The translations under genes and the position numbers were made by a program. The notes beneath the pieces were generated by a model. The model made no database searches. It was not told the DNA's origin and saw nothing but the letters and a program-made list of their open reading frames with translations. DNA of 7,993 nt from Prevotellaceae bacterium (GTDB lineage Bacteria; Bacteroidota; Bacteroidia; Bacteroidales; Paludibacteraceae), in assembly GCA_031290375.1 (NCBI GenBank), contig JAITNR010000101.1:1-7993 (forward strand). The letters are read 5' to 3'. Numbering within the stretch: position 1 is the stretch's first letter; the number at the start of each line of letters is the position of its first letter. Below, piece by piece: positions 1 to 7,100 of the stretch.

Positions 1-155
1 ATTTTTAGAAGTGCCCTTGTATTGTTACATCTTTTACAAACATAGCCGTTTTTCCATTTTATGTCGGCAATATATTTGTGGCAATCCTCATCGCTTTGAA
101 AGCGTTTATAAAATTCTATTGAATTCACTCCTGTAAATTTTTCTCTTGTTTTCAC
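1..155 (-). CDS. IS1595/ISXO2-like transposase, N-terminus only (cut by window edge)
   Basis: Reading the minus strand from a GTG at 155 gives 51 codons with no stop before the window edge. The protein contains KFTGVNSIEFYKRF, then DEDCHKYIADIKW, then a VCKRC pair (Cys40 and Cys43). This matches the start of IS1595-family (ISXO2-like) transposases: a short helical segment ending in I-K/R-W, followed by the first CxxC of a zinc ribbon. The DDE catalytic domain would lie to the left, outside the window, so intactness cannot be judged. The start is uncertain. GTG155 sits almost on the predicted transcription start, while a second in-frame GTG at 128 follows an ACAGGA stretch. The frame is open upstream of 155 as far as a TAA near 205, with no ATG. 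I did not recognise the terminal inverted repeat of the element. The family call rests on remembered family pattern; confidence is fairly good despite the short length. Confidence 0.72.
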   Translation of the reverse strand, partial: MKTREKFTGVNSIEFYKRFQSDEDCHKYIADIKWKNGYVCKRCNNTRALLK

Positions 156-159
156 GCTA

Positions 160-167
160 CAAAGGTA
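160..167 (-). promoter_or_regulatory. Candidate -7 box (TACCTTTG) for the transposase gene
   Basis: On the minus strand TACCTTTG matches the Bacteroidota -7 consensus TAnnTTTG exactly. A TTTA lies 18 bases upstream as a weak -33 candidate. The box ends only 4 bases before GTG155, so a transcript from it would be nearly leaderless for that start, or would have a leader of about 25 bases for the GTG at 128. This is a motif match only. Confidence 0.35.
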
Positions 168-272
168 GCATTTTTTTGGGCGACCTAAACGCTTATACCA
201 AATTTAATTAATTTGTATATTTTTAGATTTATTTTAATGAATATCGTATCTAATACCTGAATCGTTTCCAAA

Positions 273-379
273 TGCCCGTCATTGCGGGCTACAATCCGCA
301 ATCCCCTGTTTTTTATGGACTTATTTAGGGGGGATTGCGGGTCATGCCCTAAAGGACACAGGCGCCCGCAATGACGGCA
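273..379. repeat. Nested GC-rich palindromic repeat (REP/MITE-like)
   Basis: This is a 107-bp palindromic unit in AT-rich DNA. The outer arms are TGCCCGTCATTGCGGGC (273-289) and GCCCGCAATGACGGCA (364-379), complementary except for one missing base. The inner arms CCGCAATCCCC (296-306) and GGGGATTGCGG (330-340) are a perfect 11-bp match. Alternative pairing is possible: ATTGCGG 281-287 with CCGCAAT 296-302, and ATTGCGGG 334-341 with CCCGCAAT 365-372. The element can therefore form one long hairpin or two side-by-side hairpins. The CATTGCGGGC / GCCCGCAATG core resembles dispersed repeats I recall from many bacterial genomes. It lies 16 bases downstream of the glycosyltransferase stop, so it could also shape the 3' end of the lpx transcript. 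No transposase is encoded in it. Repeat status beyond this copy is inferred. Confidence 0.8.
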
Positions 380-395
380 CTTTTGCGACTTTCCC

Positions 396-1391
396 TTAAT
401 TGCAATTTATATTTGATTTTTTTACAATACGGTATTTTTCTTTAATTTTTTTTTCAATAAATATATAAATCCTAAATAATATTGGACTGATTTTTATCAA
501 CTTATAAATTCGCTTGTGTCGTGGATAAATCGAAACTTTTTTATAATAATCCCAATTTATTTGACTTTTCGCTTTTAAATTGTTAATTTTAAATTGCTTT
601 TTTACATGAGACATAAACGACAAAAAATATAAACCTGCTATTTCTCTGTAAATCACACTTTTATCAATATTTTCTTGAGAAATAAAAAAATCCGCCAAAC
701 TATTGGCTATCACAATATTATCGTAAATCCTTTTAGAATTGCTTATTTGCATTATACTTCCCTCACGTATTCTGTAAACATACAAAATATCAGGGATAAC
801 TTTCACATTTTTAGCATAATAGCAACAAACAGGTGTAAAAAGATTGTCTTCGTGATAAATGCCTTCTTTGAAAAAAAGTTGATTTTTCAACAGAAATTCG
901 CGTTTGTAGAGTCGTAAGACTGTGGTTACAAAATGAAATCGGCGAGGTCTCAGTGCGTATTTGTTGTAATAATCCCAACCTGTCATTTGCGGTTCAGAGA
1001 AAGGTTTGTCAGTAATTTCCATTTTTGTATCATCAAAAAAAACCTTACCAGAAAACCAGATAAAATCTTGATTATCAATGTTTTCAAATAAAATTTTTAG
1101 AGCATTTTCCAAAATCCAATCGTCGCTGTCAAGCAGAAAAATATGGTCGCCTTTAGCAGCGCGTATGCCGACATTGCGGGCTACACTCAACCCGCTATTT
1201 TTTTGTGAAATGATTTTTATTCGATTGTCCTTTTTTGCATAACTATCTAAAATATAGGGACTTCCATCGGTAGAACCGTCATTGACACAGATAGCCTCAA
1301 AATCGGCAAATGTCTGACTAATTACAGAATTCAAACATTCAGCCAAATATTTTTCTACATTATAAACGGGTATGATGATTGAGAATTTCAT
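396..1391 (-). CDS. Family 2 (GT-A fold) glycosyltransferase
   Basis: This 331-residue protein transfers a sugar from a nucleotide-activated donor, probably at the cytoplasmic side of the membrane during surface glycan assembly. Family 2 hallmarks appear in order: IIPVYN near residues 6-11, VNDGSTDGS at 36-44, NSGLSVARNVGIRAAKG at 65-81, and the metal-binding DSDDW at 88-92. The acceptor-side EDN motif (GIYHEDNLF, 177-185) is the likely catalytic base region, and VYRIREGSIMQ follows at 205-215. The C-terminal third has no clear motif; it is rich in Lys, Arg and aromatic residues and may contact membrane. Length is normal for the family. ATG1391 immediately precedes KFSIIIPVYN, so the start is firm although there is no Shine-Dalgarno. 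It follows lpxA by 9 bases and is probably co-transcribed. That suggests, without proving, a role in lipopolysaccharide or a related glycan. Donor and acceptor cannot be assigned. Base composition looks more AT-rich than in the lpx genes, as is common for surface-sugar genes. Confidence 0.93.
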   Translation of the reverse strand: MKFSIIIPVYNVEKYLAECLNSVISQTFADFEAICVNDGSTDGSPYILDSYAKKDNRIKIISQKNSGLSVARNVGIRAAKGDHIFLLDSDDWILENALKILFENIDNQDFIWFSGKVFFDDTKMEITDKPFSEPQMTGWDYYNKYALRPRRFHFVTTVLRLYKREFLLKNQLFFKEGIYHEDNLFTPVCCYYAKNVKVIPDILYVYRIREGSIMQISNSKRIYDNIVIANSLADFFISQENIDKSVIYREIAGLYFLSFMSHVKKQFKINNLKAKSQINWDYYKKVSIYPRHKRIYKLIKISPILFRIYIFIEKKIKEKYRIVKKSNINCN

Positions 1392-1400
1392 TTTACAATT

Positions 1401-2177
1401 TTAACTGAATCCCTTTAAAACACCTCTGTCTGAAGATTTTACAAAGTTCAGAATTTCGGTTTTGATGTCGGAATTGGGAATTTCTGTTTCTATTCTTTCT
1501 ATGGCATTGGAAACAATCAAGCCGGACTGAAAGATTATTCTGTAAATAGTCTGAATTTCAATAATTTGCTCTTCAGTAAAATTTCTACGTTTCAGTCCAA
1601 CAGTATTGATACCCGAATATTGAATGGGGTCGCGGGCAGCCATTATAAAAGGCGGTATGTCCTTATTGACATGTGCTCCGCCCTGAATAATAACGTGTTT
1701 ACCTATTTTTGTAAATTGATGGACAAGCACACCTCCACTGATAATCGCATAATCGTCTATTTCTATCTCACCGGCAAGTTGTACAGCGTTGGACATAATA
1801 ATGTCGTCCATCAAAAAGCAGTCGTGCGCCACGTGGCAGTAAGCCATTATCAGACAGTTGTTGCCGATAACGGTTTTGCCTTTGGAGGCAGTGCCTCTGT
1901 TAATGGTTACAAATTCCCTGATTTTATTGTTATTACCTATTTCAAGAAAAGTTTCTTCGCCGTGAAATTTCAAATCCTGAGGGTCTCCGCCAACTACTGC
2001 CGAGTGATAAATGTGGTTGTTCTCTCCGATTTTGGTGTTTTTTACCACTGAGGCATGAGTCATAATGACAGTGCCTGCCCCAATTTGAACGTTTTCTCCA
2101 ATTGTTACATAAGGCTTAATTATCACATTTTCACTTATTTTGGCAGAGGGGTGTATTATCGCGGTTTGATGTATCAT
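1401..2177 (-). CDS. lpxA: Acyl-ACP--UDP-N-acetylglucosamine O-acyltransferase (LpxA)
   Basis: LpxA moves a 3-hydroxyacyl chain from acyl carrier protein to the 3-OH of UDP-GlcNAc, the first step of lipid A synthesis in the cytosol. The 258 residues are close to the family length of about 260. Residues 1-180 show hexapeptide-repeat spacing (IHPSAKI, VIIKPYVTIG, VQIGAG and so on), which fold into a left-handed beta helix. GGDPQDLKFHGEET (63-76) and NKIREFVTINRGT (84-96) are family signatures. H118 in CHVAHDC aligns with the catalytic His125 of the E. coli enzyme, H115 with His122, and H153-Q154 with His160-Gln161. GLKRRNF (194-200) opens the helical C-terminal domain. G166 aligns with E. coli Gly173, the acyl-length ruler position, which suggests a long 3-hydroxyacyl chain. 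It follows lpxC-fabZ by 60 bases with no obvious terminator, and its stop is 9 bases before the glycosyltransferase start. Confidence 0.97.
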   Translation of the reverse strand: MIHQTAIIHPSAKISENVIIKPYVTIGENVQIGAGTVIMTHASVVKNTKIGENNHIYHSAVVGGDPQDLKFHGEETFLEIGNNNKIREFVTINRGTASKGKTVIGNNCLIMAYCHVAHDCFLMDDIIMSNAVQLAGEIEIDDYAIISGGVLVHQFTKIGKHVIIQGGAHVNKDIPPFIMAARDPIQYSGINTVGLKRRNFTEEQIIEIQTIYRIIFQSGLIVSNAIERIETEIPNSDIKTEILNFVKSSDRGVLKGFS

Positions 2178-2237
2178 TTAGATTGAGATTTGTTAATTTT
2201 TATGAATGCTTTTAAAAATTTTAAACAGTGCCTTAGC

Positions 2238-3620
2238 TTATTTGTTTTTAACTATTTGTGCCATCATTTCTGCTTCTGTGGCAATATTTCCATTGACAAA
2301 AACATAACCCTTAATAGATGCTATACCCCTTTTAATCGGTGTTAGCAGATGTGTTCGCATTATCATGACATCGCCGGGTACCACTTTTTGACGAAATTTC
2401 ACATTGTCAATTTTCATAAAATATGTGGAATATTCCTCTGGATTATCAACCGAATTCAGCATCCAAATACCCATTGCCTGTGCCATTGCTTCAACCTGCA
2501 AAACGCCGGGCATAACAGGCTCTTGCGGAAAATGCCCCATAAACTGCATCTCGTTATAGGTTACGTTTTTTATAGCAACTATATGATTTTCACCTATTTC
2601 CATTACTTTATCAACTAGAAGAAAAGGATAACGGTGCGGCAGCAATTCCATAATTCTGTTGATGTCCATTATCGGCGGATCATTCAGATTTACAGCAGGT
2701 ACAAAGACATCGTGCTTTTTGATTTCTTTTCTGATTTGCAGAGCAAAAGCGGTATTGACCTTATGACCTGGGTGGTCGGCAACAATTCTGCCCTTCAATG
2801 GACGACCGATAAGAGCAAAATCGCCTATCAAATCAAGCAATTTATGCCGCGCAGGTTCGTTGTCAAAAAGCAAATCGGTGTTGATGTAACCCAGAGAATT
2901 GCTGTCCGGACAAGGCTGACACATCAAATCTGCCAGACGTTGAAGTTCCGATTTTGGCACTTCCTTATCGTATATTACTATCGCGTTGTCCAGATCGCCC
3001 CCCTTTATAAGGTTATTTTTCAACAAAGGCTCAAGTTCCCGCACAAAAACAAATGTACGGCAAGGCGCAATCTGCTCGGCGTAATTGCTCATAGAGTTCA
3101 AAACGGCATATTGATTGTTCAAAACAGGCGAATCGTAGCCTATAAGCACCTGCGCAGAGAACTCGTCGTCAGGCAAAAGCGTTATGGAAGAGCGGCTGTC
3201 TTCCGAATAGAAAACCATTTTTTGCGTAATCACAAAATAATTTTTATCCACATTCTGACTTACGGTTTGAGCCTCACGTATTTTTTCCACATAAACCTTT
3301 GCGCTACCCTCAATAATAGGCAGTTCGGGGGCATCAATTTCAATAAGACAATTGTCAACTCCGAGAGCATAAAGTGCTGACAAACAATGTTCTACAGTAT
3401 TAATTGTAACTTCACCGCTTTTTAGCACCGTGCCTCGAGTTGTGGCAGATACATACTCTGCAAGAGCAGGTATCTGCGGCTTATCCGGCAAATCCACTCG
3501 GCAGAACACTATTCCGTGGTCTTCCGCTGCAGGTTTCAGCACAATGGTTGAGTTTGCTCCCGTATGCAGTCCTTTCCCTGTAACAGAAAACTCTTTTTTC
3601 AATGTTTTTTGTTTCGACAT
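2238..3620 (-). CDS. lpxC-fabZ: Bifunctional UDP-3-O-acyl-N-acetylglucosamine deacetylase / 3-hydroxyacyl-ACP dehydratase (LpxC-FabZ)
   Basis: This 460-residue fusion joins two enzymes. Residues 1 to about 305 are LpxC, the zinc deacetylase and committed step of lipid A synthesis. It starts with TLKKEFSVTGKGLHTG. E77-H78 match the E. coli catalytic Glu78 and zinc ligand His79. CRTF (187-190) and GGDLDNAIV (207-215) are conserved blocks. H259 and D263 in RHKLLDLIGD are the other zinc ligands, K260 is next to them, and H286 in HPGHKVN matches the catalytic His265. After a linker (about 306-317), residues 318-460 are FabZ, a hot-dog-fold dehydratase of fatty-acid elongation: LLPHRYPFLLVDKV at 327-340, catalytic H363 in GHFPQEPVMPG, and catalytic E377 in QVEAMAQ. 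All key residues are present in both halves. The fusion is characteristic of Bacteroidota. It is the first gene of the minus-strand run. In many relatives lpxD lies just upstream; here that side is intergenic DNA and divergent mfd. Confidence 0.97.
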   Translation of the reverse strand: MSKQKTLKKEFSVTGKGLHTGANSTIVLKPAAEDHGIVFCRVDLPDKPQIPALAEYVSATTRGTVLKSGEVTINTVEHCLSALYALGVDNCLIEIDAPELPIIEGSAKVYVEKIREAQTVSQNVDKNYFVITQKMVFYSEDSRSSITLLPDDEFSAQVLIGYDSPVLNNQYAVLNSMSNYAEQIAPCRTFVFVRELEPLLKNNLIKGGDLDNAIVIYDKEVPKSELQRLADLMCQPCPDSNSLGYINTDLLFDNEPARHKLLDLIGDFALIGRPLKGRIVADHPGHKVNTAFALQIRKEIKKHDVFVPAVNLNDPPIMDINRIMELLPHRYPFLLVDKVMEIGENHIVAIKNVTYNEMQFMGHFPQEPVMPGVLQVEAMAQAMGIWMLNSVDNPEEYSTYFMKIDNVKFRQKVVPGDVMIMRTHLLTPIKRGIASIKGYVFVNGNIATEAEMMAQIVKNK

Positions 3621-3681
3621 AACTTTTTTCAGTATTGATTAACAATGATTTGAGTTATTAATCACTTTTTTTTTACTTATG

Positions 3682-3689
3682 CAAAATTA
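3682..3689 (-). promoter_or_regulatory. Candidate -7 box (TAATTTTG) for the lpxC-fabZ / lpxA / glycosyltransferase run
   Basis: On the minus strand TAATTTTG matches the Bacteroidota -7 consensus TAnnTTTG, about 60 bases upstream of the lpxC-fabZ ATG. That would give a leader of roughly 55 bases. No clear TTTG -33 box lies at the expected spacing; only a weak AGTT 18 bases upstream is visible. In AT-rich DNA a single 6-of-6 match can arise by chance, so this is tentative. Confidence 0.4.
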
Positions 3690-3809
3690 ACAATTTTTAT
3701 TAGAAAGAACTATTATTTTTTTTCTAATCTTAATTTTTGCAGAAGATGGGATGTTAATAATTCTCAATGAAGCGTGGATATTGAAGGAAATTGCAAGAGG
3801 CAATACTGA

Positions 3810-3852
3810 ATACATTTTACAGAATTAACATATTTTATTCTGTAAAATGTAT
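3810..3852. repeat. Perfect 16-bp inverted repeat (hairpin)
   Basis: ATACATTTTACAGAAT (3810-3825) is perfectly complementary to ATTCTGTAAAATGTAT (3837-3852), with an 11-base loop (3826-3836). A 16-bp perfect stem is unlikely by chance even in AT-rich DNA. There is no T-run directly after it and no gene ends nearby, so it does not look like an ordinary terminator. It could be a structured RNA element, a protein-binding palindrome or the end of a mobile repeat. Function unknown. Confidence 0.75.
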
Positions 3853-3920
3853 ATAGAGTGATATAACACTCATATAGAAGCTGCATATAGAATTGACCCA
3901 TCGGCACGGAGCGATATAAC

Positions 3921-4023
3921 AATTGTCTGAACTGTGATTTTGTATGATTATTTTGATTTTTATGATTTGCTTTTTAATCATATTTATCATTTAAATTATA
4001 CAAAAATCACAGTCCAGACAATT
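3921..4023. repeat. 103-bp long inverted repeat, dispersed-repeat type
   Basis: The left arm AATTGTCTGAACTGTGATTT and its continuation (3921-3945) pair with the right arm at 3998-4023 (which contains AATCACAGTCCAGACAATT) with one mismatch and one single-base bulge over about 25 bp. Inside, TATGATT (3961-3967) pairs with AATCATA (3976-3982) around an 8-base loop, and GATT/ATGATT words recur through the interior. The whole element can fold into one long imperfect hairpin. I recall similar TGTCTGAACTGTGATT... palindromes scattered through Bacteroidota genomes, so a non-autonomous mobile element is likely, but copy number cannot be tested here. It encodes no protein. Confidence 0.75.
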
Positions 4024-4037
4024 CCTGTGTACAGGAA
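4022..4037. promoter_or_regulatory. Operator-like palindrome TTCCTGTGTACAGGAA upstream of mfd
   Basis: TTCCTGT (4022-4028) and ACAGGAA (4031-4037) are perfect 7-bp arms around GT. The site abuts the end of the long inverted repeat and lies 57 bases upstream of the mfd -33 box. Alternative pairing TGTGT (4026-4030) with ACACA (4037-4041) is also possible. It could be a regulator-binding site or simply a flank of the repeat. No regulator can be named. Confidence 0.3.
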
Positions 4038-4094
4038 CACAAATGAATGAAAAATACGAAATAGCAGGAATAGAGTAATTGTATGAATAAAACA

Positions 4095-4126
4095 TTTGTT
4101 TTTTTCAAAATAATGTAATATCTTTG
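4095..4126 (+). promoter_or_regulatory. Bacteroidota-type promoter of mfd (TTTG-N20-TATCTTTG)
   Basis: TTTG at 4095-4098 and TATCTTTG at 4119-4126 are separated by 20 bases. This is an exact fit to the primary sigma consensus of Bacteroidota (-33 TTTG, about 19-21 bases, -7 TAnnTTTG). Transcription would begin near 4131-4134, leaving an A/T-rich leader of about 16-19 bases before the mfd ATG. It is the best promoter candidate in the window. Confidence 0.75.
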
Positions 4127-4149
4127 CCAGCGAATTTTAAACGTTCATA

Positions 4150-7100
4150 ATGCATTTAACCGATTTCTACAAAACATATTGTTCTCATCCGCTGATTGGG
4201 AAAATTTGCTCGTGGGAAAACCTCGACAATAAACACTTATTTATCAGTCATTTGAATACATCTGCACGAGCATTGTCTATGGCAGAACTTTATCGCAAGA
4301 GACAAACAACACTTTTGATGGTTGCTGACAACGCGGACGAGGCAGGATATTTATATTTTGACTTAACACAAATAGTTGATAAAGAAAAAGTTGCGTTTTT
4401 CCCCGCTTTCCATAAGAACGTAAACAAAAACGGCTCTACCGACAAGATAAACGAAATTTTGCGTACAGACACGTTAAACCGAATTTCAAACGGTAAATCT
4501 TGTATTATAGTTACTTATCCTGAATCTTTGATAGAAAAAGTTGTTTCGCACAAAAGTTTTTCAGACATAAAAATCACAATAAAAAAAAATGAAAACTACA
4601 ACACGAGCAAACTTTTGGATAAACTCGAAGAGTTTGATTTTCAAGAGGTAGATTTTGTTTATGAACCGGGGCAATTCTCTTTGCGAGGCAGCATTATAGA
4701 CGTATTTTCCTATTCGGACGAAAATCCGTACCGTTTAGATTTTTTTGGAGACATGGTTGAGAGTATCAGAACTTTTGACATAGAACGGCAACTTTCCATA
4801 AAAAACCTAGACGAAATTGCCATAATACCCGATTTCAAACATGACAATACGGATAAAATTTCGCTTTTGGAATTTATACAAGACAATTCTATCCTGATTG
4901 TTAATGATATACGGTTTACAAAAGAGAGGATAGACAAAATTTACACCGAAGCCCTAATCAAAAAAAATGAAACAGAAAAAACTTCCGACCTGTTTTCATT
5001 CTTGATTAATGGTAAAATATTTGAAAATGAAGCAGATAAATTTAAAACGATAGAATTTTCAAACAACAGGCATTTGATTGAAAAAATAGAATTTTCTATC
5101 TTACCGCAGCCTGCTTTCAATAAAAACTTTGATTTAATTGTTGATTTTTTAAAAAAACATATCGCGGATGGTTACACAATCTACATTTCGAGTGATAGCG
5201 TAAAGCAGACTGACAGAATTGCCTCAATTTTTGCAGAACGGGGAGACAATATTGTTTTTACGGCAATACAGGGTACTATGCATCAAGGTTTTGTGGACAA
5301 CGACCTTAAAATTTGCTTTTTGACCGACCACCAGATTTTTGCCCGTTTTCACAAATTTTCGCTCAAAAACGACTCTGCCCGCAGAGGCAAAGCTTCCATG
5401 TTGCTCAAAGAGTTAAATCAGTTGAAACAGGGTGACTTTGTGGTGCATCTCGACCACGGAATCGGACAATTCGGCGGACTGCTCAAAACCGAAATCAACG
5501 GACAGCAACAGGAAGTTATCAAGTTGATTTACAAGGGTAACGATATTATTTTTGTAAGTATCAATTCGCTGCACAAAATTTCAAAATACAGAGGCAAAGA
5601 AGGCACCGAACCCTCTTTGAGCAAACTCGGTACAGGTGCGTGGGAAAGGTTGAAAGAGCGTACCAAATCCAAAGTCAAGGATATTGCTCGAGACTTGATA
5701 AAACTTTATGCTAAACGATTGGAACAGAATGGTTTTGAGTTTTCTCCCGACGGTTACCTGCAACACGAATTGGAAGCGTCATTCCTGTACGAAGACACGC
5801 CCGACCAAAGCAAAGCAACCTCTGACATTAGGTCAGATATGGAGTCTGAACGCCCGATGGACAGGCTTATTTGCGGCGATGTGGGCTTTGGCAAAACGGA
5901 AATAGCTATCCGTGCCGCTTTCAAGGCGGTTGCCGACAGCAAACAAGTGGCGGTGCTCGTGCCAACAACGGTGCTGGCATTGCAGCACTTCAAAACGTTT
6001 ACAGAAAGATTAGCTGACTTTCCATGTAAAATCGAATATCTGAGCCGTGCCAAAAGTGCCAAACAAACAAAAGAAATACTCGAAAATCTTGAATCAGGCA
6101 AAATAGACATTCTTATAGGAACTCATAAAATTGTAGGCAAAGAGGTGAAATTCAAAGATTTAGGTCTTTTAATAATTGATGAAGAGCAAAAATTTGGTGT
6201 AGCAATCAAGGAAAAGCTAAAAAATATAAAAATAAACGTTGATACTCTTACACTTACAGCTACGCCGATTCCTCGAACTCTACAATTTTCGCTGATGGGA
6301 GCAAGAGACTTGTCCATAATCAACACTCCCCCCCCCAATCGCTATCCCATTCTAACAGAGATAATTGCGTTTGATGAAAGTGTAATCAAGCAGGCTATCG
6401 AAACGGAAATCGACAGAAACGGACAGATTTTTTTCATAAATAACAGAATACAAAGCATTTATGTTTTGGAAAACAAACTTAAAAAACTTGTACCTGACGC
6501 TCGAATTGCCGTTGCTCACGGACAGATGCCGCCCATCCGGCTGGAAGAAACAATTATAGATTTTATTAACTACGAATATGACGTACTTTTGGCTACAACC
6601 GTTATTGAATCGGGGATTGATATGCCTAACGTAAATACTATTTTTATAAATAATGCCAACCATTTTGGGTTGAGCGACCTGCACCAACTTCGCGGACGTG
6701 TGGGCAGAAGCAATCGAAAAGCCTATTGTTATATGATTACACCTGACTATAAGGACATTACCGATGATGCACACCGCAGACTCCAAGCAATAGAAACGTT
6801 TTCCGATTTGGGAAGTGGCTTCAACATTGCCTTGCAGGACTTGGATATTCGCGGGGCAGGCAATATGCTTGGTGCGGAGCAAAGCGGATTTATTGCGGAA
6901 CTTGGTTATGAAGCCTATCAAAAAATTCTCGCCGAAGCCATTGAAGAACTGCGAGATGATGAATTTTCCGATATTTTTACCGAAAAGAAAAAACAGAAAT
7001 ACTATGTATCTGATTGTCAGTTTGAAACTGACCTTGATTTGATGTTGCCTGCAACTTATGTGTCAAGCGTTGCCGAAAGAATGAGTTTGTACAGAGAATT

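Larger units (their letters stand above)
3621..4149. other. Divergent intergenic region between lpxC-fabZ and mfd
   Basis: These 529 bases hold no convincing gene. Each gene-proximal end has a promoter candidate, and the middle (about 3720-4080) is dominated by inverted repeats. Besides the elements listed separately there are small hairpins: ATTGC (3790-3794) with GCAAT (3800-3804), and GAGTG (3856-3860) with CACTC (3867-3871). The phrase GAGTGATATAACA (3856-3868) recurs as GAGCGATATAACA (3909-3921) with one change. A 25-codon reading frame at 3751-3828 is discussed under findings. The region is much longer than two promoters need, which fits accumulation of repeat elements. Confidence 0.7.

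Noticed and set aside
194..219. AT-rich inverted repeat TATAC-CAAATT / AATTTG-TATA upstream of the transposase
   Set aside because: It is AT-only apart from three positions and has a bulge. It could be an insertion-sequence end but nothing confirms it without the other terminus.
1566..2051. 161-codon plus-strand open frame over lpxA
   Set aside because: It lies wholly antisense to lpxA, whose motifs and length are unambiguous; the open frame is a shadow.
2211..2225. TTTAAAAATTTTAAA palindrome between lpxC-fabZ and lpxA
   Set aside because: Pure A/T palindromes of this size are expected in this AT-rich DNA, and no T-run or regulatory context supports a function.
2634..3380. 248-codon plus-strand open frame over lpxC-fabZ
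   Set aside because: It is antisense to a gene with all catalytic residues intact, its translation is unusually basic and Arg-rich, and it has no recognisable family pattern.
3700..4150. CRISPR array suggested by repeated GATT/ATATAG words in the intergenic region
   Set aside because: The words are short and irregularly spaced and belong to single palindromes. There are no regular repeats with unique spacers.
6352..6921. 189-codon minus-strand open frame over mfd
   Set aside because: It is antisense to the helicase motifs of mfd and shows no domain pattern of its own.
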